From Chondrus crispus (Eukaryota > Rhodophyta > Florideophyceae > Gigartinales > Gigartinaceae), in assembly GCF_000350225.1 (NCBI RefSeq), contig NW_005179182.1, forward strand, positions 28,235 through 92,234: 64,000 nucleotides of DNA. The letters are read 5' to 3'. Below, piece after piece: positions 53,408 to 63,495 of this stretch. The position numbers and the translations under genes were made by a program. Numbering within the stretch: the stretch's first letter is position 1; each line of letters begins with the position of its first letter. The notes under the pieces are model-generated. The model searched no databases, had not been told where the DNA came from, and saw only the letters and a program-made list of their open reading frames with translations.

Positions 53408-54349
53408 CTACCTTATCCCTGCCAACACCAATTCCCATGTGGCGTTCACTGGGCGCGAGCTTTGAAGCAACGGGGGGCCGTCGTTGGAAGGGCGAAGGAC
53501 GATGAGCTCCTCTGCCAGCCCGCGCAAGCGCGCGTACCATGCTTGCGCTGGCCAGTGTGGGGCTATCAGCACCCCCTTTCCGCCCTCGGCCTGAATCTTC
53601 CTCACCACGAGCGGAAGGAAATCGAATGGCGGATTCCAAAGACGTGAAAGCCCATCTCCCCAATACTCCCCCATATGCGTCAGAGCATACTTCTTCCTGG
53701 CCACCAGCGTATCCGCAACCGGGCGATCTTTGAAGACGACCTCGTCCAAGCGGTATTCGTGCTGTATTGACCGCAACAAACGGTCCGTAGGTCGTGCGTC
53801 TCCCGGGTCCCACGTTCGGGAAAGGGCGTCTGCGTAGCGAATCACGGCCGAGGGCAACCAGCGCGCCTCTATTGTCACCCATAGCACCACCAGCATCTTC
53901 TGCAGCCGACAAAGCTCGGCCATCATCGGCTTTGAACCCGAGACCATGACATTCAGCACTTAGACGACTGCTTGGTTGTCCTCGTGTAGCAGCAGCCGCC
54001 TCACGCTCGGCTGGGAGACGTAGTCGGCGAGGTGCCTCTGCAATAGAAGCCTCACTGCCCTTAACTCCCTCAGCGTTATACTTGTCGTCCCATCCTCGGC
54101 CGTCCAGAAACCGCGACCCTCCCACAAACCCGGTGACCCAGTCTCCTCGTCGTCGCCTAGGGTCCCCCCATATCCCACGTCCGCGGCATCGCTGTGCATC
54201 GTTGCATGCGGGTCCAGCCTGTGGAGGTCCCTGCCTTCTCCACGCGTCAATGAACGCCAATGTCGCAGGTCGCGCAGCAACTGCCGACAGAAGCGAACGC
54301 GACCCCGGCAACGTCTCTTCCTCTTCTCCCCGACCAGAGCGCCTTCCAT
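53408..54349 (-). pseudogene. RT thumb and RNase H region of the DIRS-like element
   Basis: The sequence begins in the RT thumb (RQLLRDLRHWRSLTRGEG), then RNase H: HSDAADVGYGGTLGDD, SITLRELRAVRLLLQRH and HEDNQAVV. A TAA at 53960 is followed in frame by the rest, including RYADALSRTWDPGD and GVLIAPHWPAQAWYARL, the typical DIRS end of this domain. The palm with the catalytic aspartates is absent: only about 160 bp separate this part from the gag-like frame. Confidence 0.8.
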
Positions 54350-54508
54350 GGTGTCCGAAACCCTTTCAAGGGCTCCGCCCCTGGCCCCCTGCTGGGGCGG
54401 AGCCCCCAGACCTCCGGCTCCGAGCCGCGTTCGCGCGCAGTGCTACCCCTCTCCAAAGTGGGAGTCCCCCGACTCCCACTTTGTCCTTTCCGCCAAAAGG
54501 CGGGCCCG

Positions 54509-55183
54509 TCACTCTTCCGTGGCAGCCCCTGGGGAGCTGCCATTCTTGCTTGAGGCACGTTGGAGCCTGGCCTTAGCCAACATTTTTGCGGCCGTTTCCG
54601 TCTTGGACGTGAGTGCACCTTGGGCCGATCGGTAGGACTCTGAGAATACAGCGTCATGCCCATTCTCGACAAGGAAGGACATCTGTCTGGCGGTCTCAAC
54701 TCCTTGCTCCGTAATGTCCCGAAAGTATTGCGCCCGCATAGATAAAACTTCCAGCGCCGCCTTTATAGCATCCTAGGCGAGCACGAGTCTTCTTGTCATA
54801 TCTTCGATAGTCCCACCATGCGTCTTCGCGACGTCGAGGGCTGTAAACCCCAACTCCGTCCAGACGCCAGCAGCATTCAAATACTCCCACTCCTTGGCCG
54901 ATCGCCGGTCCCGGGAGCGGAGCTCGTTGAGGAAGCCATCTTGAGGGGGCTTGAAGTAGCCCATATGCGTTATGGGTACATGTGGGCCCCGATCGAAGAT
55001 GCCACCCTCACCAACCAGTCGGGCGGAATTCAGTTCAGTGACAGCAGTCGCGTAGTCGTGGCGCTCGGGCTTTGCGATCGCCCAGGCTGCACGCGCCACT
55101 GCTCCAGCGTCGTTCGCAGCGGTTGGCGCGCGTGTGCCAACCGGCGCGGCGGCCGCCGTGCCGTCTATGTCTTTGTCAGTCAT
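54509..55183 (-). pseudogene. Gag-like first protein of the DIRS-like element, internal TAG
   Basis: It starts at the ATG at 55183 (MTDKDIDGTAAAAPVGTR). It runs to a TAG at 54773-54775 and continues in the same frame (MRAQYFRDITEQGVETARQM and on) to a stop at 54509. The middle contains KEWEYLNAAGVWTELGFTAL and a predicted helical region. Its place at the 5' end suggests gag. I recognise no closer family. Confidence 0.6.
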
Positions 55184-55256
55184 GCTGCCCGGAGTCTTCT
55201 TAGTGGACTCTACTAGAACCTGTCACCGCCTCGCGTCGAGGGGAATTTCTCTTTCA

Positions 55257-55412
55257 CAAAAGAGAAATAGACATAGCCGAGAAGTCACGAGACTCTCACC
55301 CGGCCGTCGGCGATGTGTAGGACAGTGCACGCTCGGTCGAATGCCAGGTGTCGGCATGTCACTCGCTACTCCCTGGACAGCTTCACCCGCATACACAAGT
55401 GTATACAGACGC
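55257..55412. repeat. 156-bp terminal direct repeat, right copy
   Basis: This copy lies 74 bp before the ATG of the gag-like gene on the minus strand, in the leader. It matches 52190-52345 except for four positions. Confidence 0.85.
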
Positions 55413-55414
55413 AT

Positions 55415-55453
55415 ACAATAAATCATTGTATATTCACAACAATAAATCATTGT
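55415..55453. repeat. 15-bp near-palindrome in two copies
   Basis: ACAATAAATCATTGT stands at 55415-55429 and 55439-55453, directly outside the DIRS-like element. The arms ACAAT and ATTGT pair around the centre. Confidence 0.65.
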
Positions 55454-56901
55454 TTGAAAATGCAGCTGCTTGAGCATCAAGAGCTTGCAGCATAACAGTG
55501 AGCTGCATATCTGTACTCCGTGGCATTTCGGATAACGACCAGAATTATAATGAAGACTTCATCTGCTCCGCATTCATTGAACGCTTTGAAAGTGTCCGTT
55601 CTGCAGTGAAAGAGACCGTAAAATATCGCAAACTATCAACTTCGAGGGAAAAGGCAGTATTAAGTTTTCAGAAATCTCTTCATGGTTGCGATACATAAGG
55701 TTCACAAACGGATCAATTTTGAGAAGTGCACTGGCAAAATGCGTTTGTTTTGATAGACGATATTAAATCATGGCAACCATTCACCCCTTTAGGAACAGCC
55801 GCCACTGTATATCTTAATCTCGCTTCGGGACATGTTTGAAGCGAAGATACGTCAATTCCAGTTGCGCTTAGCGAACATTGTCTATCGATAAGTATCGCAA
55901 ACTATACATCTAGTCTGTTTTGATCACTTTCAAGGCCAGGTGATACTAAATCTTCAAAATGACAAAAATCCCAATATGGGCCGGTTGCAGGAGGAAAGAG
56001 GCCCATTTTCTTTTTACATAATTATGCATGAGGTCCTTTCTCTTCTCTTTTGATACGCAGAACATCCACGATATTCCCAAACACTGTTCGATATTCGAAA
56101 TAGTGTTACGAAGATTGCGCAACACCTTGAAAAACACATTCGAAAGCCAAAGTATTTCGCCTGACTGGGCTTGGTGTCCACCAACTTGGCAGCATAATGG
56201 TCGTGAGGCGATGGCAAGCTGATATTAAAAGTGAAACCACCAGTCAACCGCAAAAATGCTGCTAACTTACAAGGAGAATCTTCCTGGACAAAGGCAAGAA
56301 GAAACGATTATGTTCTGGTCTCGGGGCAAGTACGTGGCAAATATGAAAGGATGAGCGGACGGCACGCGAAGCTCAGTCTCCAACACATTGCAAGGGGTCG
56401 CAATTTGTCCCTACGGGACATCCGTGTGAAAAATTGAGGGCGGTCCAATGCCATTAGCAAAACCGTATCGCTTTGCTCAGTTGCTTTTCATACTGTTTTT
56501 GTGCCCCGCAAATACATTTGTGCTAGGAAGCACAAATGCTCTCGAAGTAATTCCTCCGCATATTTCCAAGCATTGAACATGATTAGGGTCTGTAAATAGG
56601 CCCCGTTTTCTGACAGTTACTTAGTTCAAATTGCGTCGCGTCTAGGTGTCGTGAATAGCGACACACAAAAATGCTCAACCCCTTGCACTGAAAGGTGTAA
56701 AGCAGACGGACAAAATAGGTACAACCCCTGACGTGACCCAGGGGCTTCCGCGTGGCGAGGTGCCGGATACGATAGCTTGTCCCCGACAGCATATTAACAC
56801 TCAAGGCCAGAACCGGAATAGGGCCGTAATCCCAGTATCGAAAGTTGAGGGAATTCTCCCACATCGCGACCTGCGATATGGATGGTGTAAACTGTTTGGA
56901 G
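55454..56901. other. AT-rich intergenic stretch
   Basis: Only short open frames without domains occur. The sequence is AT-rich and contains no feature I can name until the promoter of the 57004 gene. Confidence 0.45.
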
Positions 56902-56908
56902 TATATAG
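56901..56908 (+). promoter_or_regulatory. TATA box of the 57004-57846 gene
   Basis: GTATATAG lies about 100 bp before the ATG. The leader is C/A-rich. Confidence 0.55.
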
Positions 56909-57003
56909 TTCACGCCAAACTTCAACTCCTAAACTCATAGATTTATCAACCTACTCTCCTGCAAAACCCACTCTTCAAATCGCCTCACAACCAAACCCCA
57001 ACA

Positions 57004-57846
57004 ATGAAGTTCGTTTCCGTCCTTGCTCTATGTGCCGTCTCACCCGTCGCCCTAGGCGGCGTCTACCTCGCAGGCGGAAGTTCAGCCGGCATGTACGCCG
57101 GCAAACATCACAAGGCAGCACCTGCACCTGCTCCTACTCCTGCTCCTGCACCTGCACCCTCAGCTCCGGCGTCTGCCTACACGGCACCCACTCCCGCACC
57201 GGCGTACAAAGAATCCACACCTACACCCAATTACGTAACCCCTACGCCCGCGCCCGCCTACAAAGCTCCCACGCCTGAAGCTACCCCCTATACTGCCAGC
57301 AAACCTGCCCCGGCCTCATACACAGAGGCAACACCAGCCCCACACAACGGGGCCGACACTGGGTATGGCAGCAAGACCGGGTACGAAATGCCCGAAGAGC
57401 CCAAATGCTGGATAGAAACCAAAAAGTGCTGCTTCGAAGAAAAGGCGGACGGGTACGAATGCAAGGACGACTACACAAGCAAGCAAGCGCGGTGCTACCC
57501 GAAGATTAAGTATGAAAGGATGTGCGACAAAACTGAAGCGGACGACAAGCCCGACAAGCCGGAGGAATATGTCAAGTATGAGGAGGGAGAGACGGTCAAA
57601 TATGACGAAAACTATGGCACGCACACGCCGGGGTATCCCACGGGAGGCATGAGCGAGACATATGACACGAAGGAGCTGCCGGAGAAGCCGTACGGAGTAG
57701 ACGCCGATCCGGTACCGTATGTGGCGCCTACACCGCAACCGGCGACATATGAGGCGCCGGAAGCCCCCGTGACATCGGGGGGTGGATACTCCGCGGATGG
57801 GAATGGGTATGAGGCAGAGACCAAGCCCGCCTCGGGTGGATATTAG
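57004..57846 (+). CDS. Secreted protein with Pro/Ala/Thr-rich region and six-cysteine module (paralogue 1)
   Basis: This gene encodes 280 aa. Residues 1-18 (MKFVSVLALCAVSPVALG) are a signal peptide. Residues 39-113 are a repetitive Ala-Pro-Thr-rich stretch (APAPTPAPAPAPS, TPTPAPAYK) that is a likely O-glycosylation or hydroxyproline region, as in wall proteins. A compact module follows with Cys at 135, 142, 143, 153, 164 and 174, that is C-x6-CC-x9-C-x10-C-x9-C, with the fixed text GYECKD. After it comes a Tyr/Gly/Pro-rich tail beginning EEGETVKYDENYGTHTPGYP. The same module, spacing and tail occur in 58795-59724. An extracellular or cell-wall role is inferred; I recognise no family. Confidence 0.88.
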   Translation: MKFVSVLALCAVSPVALGGVYLAGGSSAGMYAGKHHKAAPAPAPTPAPAPAPSAPASAYTAPTPAPAYKESTPTPNYVTPTPAPAYKAPTPEATPYTASKPAPASYTEATPAPHNGADTGYGSKTGYEMPEEPKCWIETKKCCFEEKADGYECKDDYTSKQARCYPKIKYERMCDKTEADDKPDKPEEYVKYEEGETVKYDENYGTHTPGYPTGGMSETYDTKELPEKPYGVDADPVPYVAPTPQPATYEAPEAPVTSGGGYSADGNGYEAETKPASGGY

Positions 57847-58794
57847 AAGCCGAACACTCATGCACAACCGCAGTAGAATGAATGCGGGTAGAAACATGGT
57901 TCTGCAACATAACTTAATTACTTCGATACCTGCTCATGTAAAGTAAGTCCGCATCACAGCGCACCGTCTCCAGACCAGGAAATGATGTCGAGCTTCCCTC
58001 GCCCCCACACTGAAGGCGACGGTCTCTCGGCTGCGTCAGAAACGGCGCCCCACCACGCGTCCCGACGACGAAGCACCGGTGGCGGCGTCGCGATGAGCTG
58101 GTCCTCGGATATAAATTAGGAGTTAGGCGCGCGCCCCCACGGCCCCAAAGCCGGGGGCAGAAAGTCTCCCCGTCGGCTCGGCTCGCCATTAGCCCGCGGC
58201 GGTGGTCCATGGGGCCGAAGCAGCGGAGTGGGGAGCTTCGCCGAACTGCCGACGTGTCGCGCACCGACTGGCCGCCCACCGTCTACATCGCGACCACAGG
58301 TACGCAAATCCGGATGCCAGTGGGGATGTTGCGAGCGAGTCAGCGGCCATACTGCCAAACGCGTTGCTACTTTCTGCATCCGATCGCTTGCTCCCGCTAC
58401 CCTCCGTCCGCCTCGCACCGCGTCGCGCCGCACCCTCGCCGGGCCGTCCTTGGCCATCGTCTCCGGCCACGCGATGAAAGACGCCGCTTTCCTGCATTCG
58501 AACTTGAACCCAAACTTGAACTCAAACTTGAAACAGCGGCGAGGGAAGAAACGCCTTCTGCCCGTCCGCAAATCCTCCTCAACCGACCTGCCTCGTCCTC
58601 CCGCTGCATCCTACGCACCAGGTTGTCGCGCCCGCACTACAAAAACGCCTTCTTCCTCTGGAAGAGCTGCGCGATGATGCTTGCGTGCTGAACAAATCCA
58701 CTACGGACACGCCTTGCATTCCAAGTTTGTCTTGCCAGTTTGCACCGATTCCGTCGCACGACGACGCATACAATCCGTGACACCACCCTCCGCG
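57847..58794. other. Spacer between the two secreted-protein genes
   Basis: The spacer is GC-rich, with open frames on both strands that look like composition effects. A TATA-like ATATAAATTA at 58109-58118 lies some 680 bp before the next ATG. Three units of a 12-bp repeat, AACTTGAAC(C/T)CA, lie near 58501-58535. An untranslated first exon of the next gene is possible. Confidence 0.35.
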
Positions 58795-59724
58795 ATGCTT
58801 GCAACCGTCCTCGGCGCGCTACTCACTGCCCTCTGCCTCCACCCGCTAGTGCTTGCGCTGTCGTTCTCGTCGACCGGGTTGGGTGTGGGCGGGTCGCTGG
58901 GGCTGTCGACATTCGGCTTGTCGTCGAGCGATGGGGACATCACGGCGGGTAGTGCGGGCGCTTCGGGCGGTCCGCACAACGGAATCAACACGCACTTGTC
59001 GCCGCCCGCGACGCAGAGTGATGCGGACGAGGAGGTGATGGCTTCCCCCGGGATGGGAGTGGTATCGTGGCTGCAGCTGCCGACGGTCGGGCGGTACGAA
59101 GCGCTGGAGAGGGAGACGGTGCTGGTGAAGAGGAAAGTAAAGAAGCGCGTGGAGGCGGGGGGGACGCAGAAGGGGAAGACATGCTGGGTGGTGAGCAAGA
59201 CGTGCTGCTATGAGGAGGTGCACGTGGGGTATGAGTGCAAGGACTTTTACGAGTACAAGTACGCGAGATGCCATCCCGTGATCGAATACGCCGAGAAGTG
59301 CAGCGAGGTGCGCGAAGACCCTGCAGAGCACCCGAAGCCAGTGGGGAGGACGAAGGTGGAGGAGACGGTGATTAAGAACTATGACGCCAACTACGGGCCG
59401 CACGTGGATGGGTATCCGCAGGGGGGGGAGAGTGAGTACTACGAGACCGCTGTGATCCCGCATAAGCCGCACGGCGTGCGTGGGGAGCCGCATCCCCCAC
59501 CGCAACGGTATGAACACGCGGGGACTGCGGGGGCCAACGGGGACCAGTATGAGGGCGCGACGGCGGCGAAGGATGGGGCGTATGATCGGCAGGCGCCGCA
59601 GGGAGAGACGGCGACGAGCGAGGACGGAGAGAAGCCTTACGCGGCTCCCCCGCAACCCACAGAGCCCGCTCCCCCGAGCGGGGCGGTGGTGGTAGGGAGC
59701 GAGTCGAAGTCGTACCGTAGATGA
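58795..59724 (+). CDS. Secreted protein with six-cysteine module (paralogue 2)
   Basis: This gene encodes 309 aa from the ATG at 58795, chosen because it starts a signal peptide (MLATVLGALLTALCLHPLVL, then ALS). The frame is open 38 codons further up but without signal-peptide character. A Gly/Ser-rich region is followed by a basic run (VKRKVKKRVE, 111-120), then the module with Cys at 130, 137, 138, 148, 159 and 169, spaced exactly as in 57004-57846. The following text, VEETVIKNYDANYGPHVDGY, parallels the paralogue. The C-terminal 90 residues are Pro/Gly/Glu-rich. It lacks the APTP repeats of the neighbour. The basic run just before the module could be a processing site. Confidence 0.85.
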   Translation: MLATVLGALLTALCLHPLVLALSFSSTGLGVGGSLGLSTFGLSSSDGDITAGSAGASGGPHNGINTHLSPPATQSDADEEVMASPGMGVVSWLQLPTVGRYEALERETVLVKRKVKKRVEAGGTQKGKTCWVVSKTCCYEEVHVGYECKDFYEYKYARCHPVIEYAEKCSEVREDPAEHPKPVGRTKVEETVIKNYDANYGPHVDGYPQGGESEYYETAVIPHKPHGVRGEPHPPPQRYEHAGTAGANGDQYEGATAAKDGAYDRQAPQGETATSEDGEKPYAAPPQPTEPAPPSGAVVVGSESKSYRR

Positions 59725-59743
59725 ACAGCGTGTTAAATTGATA

Positions 59744-59749
59744 AATAAA
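59744..59749 (+). terminator. Polyadenylation signal of the 58795-59724 gene
   Basis: AATAAA lies 20 bp after the stop codon, within ATAAATAAAATA. The next gene begins only 65 bp further on. Confidence 0.5.
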
Positions 59750-59813
59750 ATATCGGTGCAGGTGCCAGTACACCTGTACTTTTGCGTGTAATACGTGTAC
59801 GGCGAAGCATGTC

Positions 59814-62042
59814 ATGCACCCGCGGACGGGACGTCGGGCAGGAGGCCATGCTTCAAATTTCGCGCCAAGTGCTTCACTCCACTTCTTTCCGCCTTGCCGC
59901 GAAGGGCAACCCTACGAACTCCTTCTTCGCAGAGAGGCGGCGGCGGCCATGATGGCCACATTGAAAGCCTCCGTCTTCAACACTCCATCGCCCAAACGCA
60001 CCGCCACCACGGCTGACAGAATCACACTGCGCGTTACCCCGCCGCGGGCAGAGCCCATGGCCAACCGCATGCGCGACCCCATGTCCGAACTCAAGGGCCG
60101 CATGATCTCGAAGAAGCGCTGCAATGCCATTATGGAGCGCAACTACAGGACTTTTAAAGAGAAGCAGAAAGAAACCTTCAGCGCGTTGTCGGCGCTCGAG
60201 AGGTTTGGCGCGTATGCCGACGACATGCAAGAATCCAATGCGGACAAGGCCGCCCGCAGGAGACAGAAGGGCAAAGTCTGCGACTTGATCGACGAAATCG
60301 ATCGCGCCTTGCCGTCGCCGCGAAAAGGTCGGAAGAAGCGCCACATGGAGAGGACCGACCCCGTGGAGCCCGTTAAGAGGCCCAGGGAGAAGGAGAATTT
60401 GTCTGCCAGGAGTGTCCAGACGCCTGTGTCACCTGATCGGAGAAAGGCGGCCAGGCCGAAAAGGAGACCCGCCCAGGAGGGGCGGAAGACAAGGCAACAA
60501 GGCCGCGTCGTCATGCGTTCGGTTTCCGCCTCGCATCCCCAATTCCTGCCGAAGAGTCGCGACTCACCTGAGCGCTCCGTTAAGCCCGACGCGGACGGCG
60601 TCGAAGAGAAGCTCGATGTCAAGGCCAGCAGCCCGGAAGAGTGCGCAACCCTCGTTGCGCCTGCTTCCAATGTTGAAGCGCGCTTTGCTGCGGAAGAGAC
60701 GTCGTCCACTGACGGATCTGGCGACCACAATTCGGACAGCGCCAAAATAATGTCAGAAGCCGAGACAAGCGATGATGGCAAACCCAATCCTGACGTGCCG
60801 CTTGTGTCTAGTCCAAACACGCGCTTGAATTCCCCAGTCACTCGGTTACCGACTCCCTCATGCAAAAGCAATACGAAAGGAGGACAATCGAAAGCGGAGG
60901 AGGACAGCAGTTCCCGTAAGGATATCCAAGGGACCAAGAAACGTGTTTGCGCCCAACCTTCCCTCCCTGTGTCACAGATTGGCGGGTCTCCCCCTCGGCC
61001 TAGCAAAAGAAAACCAACGACCAGAGAGTCTGAGCCGGACATTGCAAAAAGTCGCAAGACCCATGAGACAGAAGGGAAGGGGAAATCACCAAATGAAACG
61101 CCCCGTCGTATGAGCAACCGACTTCGTAATGGACGGCGAGAGAAACACCCAGATATTCGATTGCGCGCGCTGTCTGAGAAGGAAAAGGATAAGTACGAGT
61201 CTATCACTACCGGAGCGAAAAAACGTGTCATCGTTGATATCAAAGAGGCCAACATCGAACTATGCGGTCGAGATTTCAGTCGCCTTCGGGCCTCGCGCTG
61301 GTTGAGTGATGAGCTCATGAACTCTTTTATCGCCCTGGTCAATTCCAGAAACATGGCTTACGTTGCTAAATTAGAATGCCCTGAAGTGACACCAGAACTT
61401 CTTTTGCTGACCACCAAGATGTCCAAAGCTGGACTTGCTGATGAACGGACCCCATCAACTTCGGAGGGTTCCAGTGAAAAGGTTACTGTTGATGAAGAGA
61501 AAGGAAAGGTCATCCATGTTTTCAATCGCCCGCGCCCTCGTACACACATCTTCAATACATTCTTCTTCACGCGCTTGACACATGGTGACAGATACGACTA
61601 TGATGGGGTGAAAAGGTGGCTACAACGGGCCGATCAGCATGTTTCCGAGCTAGACTTGATCATGTTTCCAATTAACGTCAATAACTTGCACTGGGTCCTG
61701 ACTGCGATCGACCTTCGGGGAAGAAAGCTTCTATATTTTGACTCTATCGGTGGTGATGATGTCCTTGATACAATGGGCATTCTGCGTCGCTGGCTAGCAG
61801 ACGAGGTCCTGGATAAGTGCGGGGAGGAGAGGTTGCAAGAGATGAACATTGATTCATGGGATGTGGAAGTCGATCCGTCGTATATGCCTCGTCAAAATGA
61901 TTATGGGTCTTGCGGTGTATTTATTCTCTACACGGCTGAGTTCTTGGAACGTGGTGTTTGCCCCAGTTTTGAGCAGGGTGATATGGCAGTGCTTCGGCAG
62001 AGAACTGCACTCTTCCTTAGTGAAGGAACCCTGCCTAATTGA
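59814..62042 (+). CDS. Ulp1/SENP-type SUMO protease
   Basis: This cysteine protease matures SUMO precursors and removes SUMO from targets. It is 742 aa from the first ATG; an ATG at 59949 (MMATLKASVF) may be the real start. Residues 1 to about 475 are low-complexity, rich in Lys, Arg, Ser, Glu and Pro with several basic clusters, likely nuclear localisation and regulatory sequence. The catalytic domain covers about 480-742: GRDFSRLRASRWLSDELMNS, FFFTRLTH, then H626 (NNLHWVL), D643 (YFDSIGGDD), Q694 (PRQNDYGSCG) and C700. All four active-site residues are present. The stop is only 22 residues after FLERGVCPSF, typical for this family. The gene follows its neighbour by 90 bp on the same strand. 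Confidence 0.93.
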   Translation: MHPRTGRRAGGHASNFAPSASLHFFPPCREGQPYELLLRREAAAAMMATLKASVFNTPSPKRTATTADRITLRVTPPRAEPMANRMRDPMSELKGRMISKKRCNAIMERNYRTFKEKQKETFSALSALERFGAYADDMQESNADKAARRRQKGKVCDLIDEIDRALPSPRKGRKKRHMERTDPVEPVKRPREKENLSARSVQTPVSPDRRKAARPKRRPAQEGRKTRQQGRVVMRSVSASHPQFLPKSRDSPERSVKPDADGVEEKLDVKASSPEECATLVAPASNVEARFAAEETSSTDGSGDHNSDSAKIMSEAETSDDGKPNPDVPLVSSPNTRLNSPVTRLPTPSCKSNTKGGQSKAEEDSSSRKDIQGTKKRVCAQPSLPVSQIGGSPPRPSKRKPTTRESEPDIAKSRKTHETEGKGKSPNETPRRMSNRLRNGRREKHPDIRLRALSEKEKDKYESITTGAKKRVIVDIKEANIELCGRDFSRLRASRWLSDELMNSFIALVNSRNMAYVAKLECPEVTPELLLLTTKMSKAGLADERTPSTSEGSSEKVTVDEEKGKVIHVFNRPRPRTHIFNTFFFTRLTHGDRYDYDGVKRWLQRADQHVSELDLIMFPINVNNLHWVLTAIDLRGRKLLYFDSIGGDDVLDTMGILRRWLADEVLDKCGEERLQEMNIDSWDVEVDPSYMPRQNDYGSCGVFILYTAEFLERGVCPSFEQGDMAVLRQRTALFLSEGTLPN

Positions 62043-63104
62043 ATCGAAACAAGACCATGTCTTTCTCGTTTTCTGTAAGATTTGTACGGACGCCAAGATC
62101 CGAACTGGCTCTGGAGAATGCAGACAAATTCGAATTTGACCTCTCCGTTAGGCAACCGATCTTTCTGCGTGGACAGCCAGTTCTGCAGCCTCGAGAGGTT
62201 GTGCCCTGCGATGAGGCTGCTCGATTGTCGCTATTTCCGCACTGATCCGCCTTCGACGAAAATTTGAATGCAAACTAGACGCAGGAAGAGATTGACCCGT
62301 CCCGTCTGTCTAACGACATGAAAAGCTTGCCCTCTGCCCTCCATCTTCTGCTAACCTTCATGCAGTGGTTATAACTTGACTTTGTGCTCTATATATGTGC
62401 CATGGACGGTCTCTGTGGAGTAATGCAGCGCTATTACGAGAATACCGTCAGATCAGGCTGACGACATTAGATTACGTAAATATATGTTATTCGAAAGCAA
62501 GACGGTTAGCTCTAAATCGAAGTCAATAGTGGATTAGAGACTTGAAGTCAGGAGAGGTATGCAATGGTTTCCTGACCATTTGCTCAAACTGAGAAAGCTC
62601 AGGTGTCCTCATTCAACGCAGTTTCAGCTTGTTTCTACCTGCAGCGGCCATCAATAGGAAGACCTTCTGCAACAAGCATAGACGCGCTCACGCATCATGC
62701 GATACCCTTACCCTGAGCATTGCTTTTCCTTTCACTAGCGGCATGGCCGCAAGGAGCTGCCCCCACCTCACGAACGTCGAATGACAAGGGTGAGAATCTG
62801 CAAGGTCTATATCGTAACGAGTCGCATGTCAGAGGTAGGAGTGGCAAGAGTATCCTTGCACTGCGCATCAAGGGTTTGCCTTTTCTTAGCAGCTCACCGG
62901 GAGTCTACAGCACGACAAGCTGTAGAGAACATGCGGTTGAGATGTAGAGAGTACTGCTGGTTTACAAAATCTCTTTGGAGTCAGCTCTGTCCGGTTGTAC
63001 CAACAGGGAGGTACGAGGTATCATATGTACAGTACCAACGGTAGAGTATGAGATTGAGCAAAAATTCACATACTGTACAGTGCTGCATGTCTTTACATGC
63101 AGTA
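62043..63104. other. Downstream region without a supported gene
   Basis: Short open frames only. The sequence has a GTACAGTACCAACGGTAG motif near 63024-63042 that resembles the GTAC family of the first 13 kb. Confidence 0.4.
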
Positions 63105-63495
63105 AGAGCAAAGCAACCAGTGCGCTAATTTATAGCGCACATTTTTAGCCATGCAGCGCTCTAAAGAGTGCGCAACACAACAAGTGCGTCGCCATATGTG
63201 ACGGCCCGCAAGGGGCCGAGTATTAGTTTTTCCCAAGTTTTTCGCCAAGACAAGGGGTCTGAAGCACGGCGCATATAGCACTCGAAAGATGATTGGTTAT
63301 AGTGATTATGAAATATCGATGAATTCTGAGTGATCGTGTGCTATATCCATTTCTATCCTGCGCCAGGAAAGAAACGAATATAGAGATAGGTGCTTCCAGA
63401 TAGCAACCGAAAAAAGCGATTAGCGCACCAGTTGACATGCCAACAGGGGAAAATCTCTAAAATTTCGAAATTTAGCGCACTGGTTGCCTTGCTCT
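63105..63495. mobile_element. Foldback element (MITE-like)
   Basis: AGAGCAAAGCAACCAGTGCGCTAA (63105-63128) recurs inverted at 63472-63495 with one difference, giving a 391-bp non-coding element with 24-bp terminal inverted repeats. Just inside the left end GTGCGCTAATTTATAGCGCAC (63119-63139) is itself a hairpin. A further related copy of the repeat lies inside at about 63420-63441. No clear target duplication is visible. It is probably a non-autonomous DNA transposon. Confidence 0.65.

Larger units (their letters stand above)
52190..55412 (-). mobile_element. DIRS-like tyrosine-recombinase retroelement, degenerate
   Basis: On the minus strand a gag-like frame (55183-54509) is followed by the end of an RT-RNase H (54349-53408) and a tyrosine recombinase (53252-52396). 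Matching 156-bp direct repeats stand at both ends. The order gag, RT-RH, YR and the use of a tyrosine recombinase instead of an integrase identify the DIRS order. The RT fingers and palm, including the catalytic DD, are missing, so the copy cannot be autonomous. Direct, not inverted, end repeats fit the PAT or Ngaro branches better than DIRS1, although I could not find the full split-repeat pattern. Confidence 0.8.

Noticed and set aside
53397..54311. Open frame of 304 codons on the minus strand
   Set aside because: It is a shadow of the DIRS-like RT-RNase H in another frame. The real frame has the HSDAADVGYGG and ADALSRTWDPGD motifs.
58116..58691. Frames of 150-160 codons on both strands between the secreted-protein genes
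   Set aside because: They overlap each other on opposite strands, include a short tandem repeat (KFEFKFGFKFE), and show no domain.
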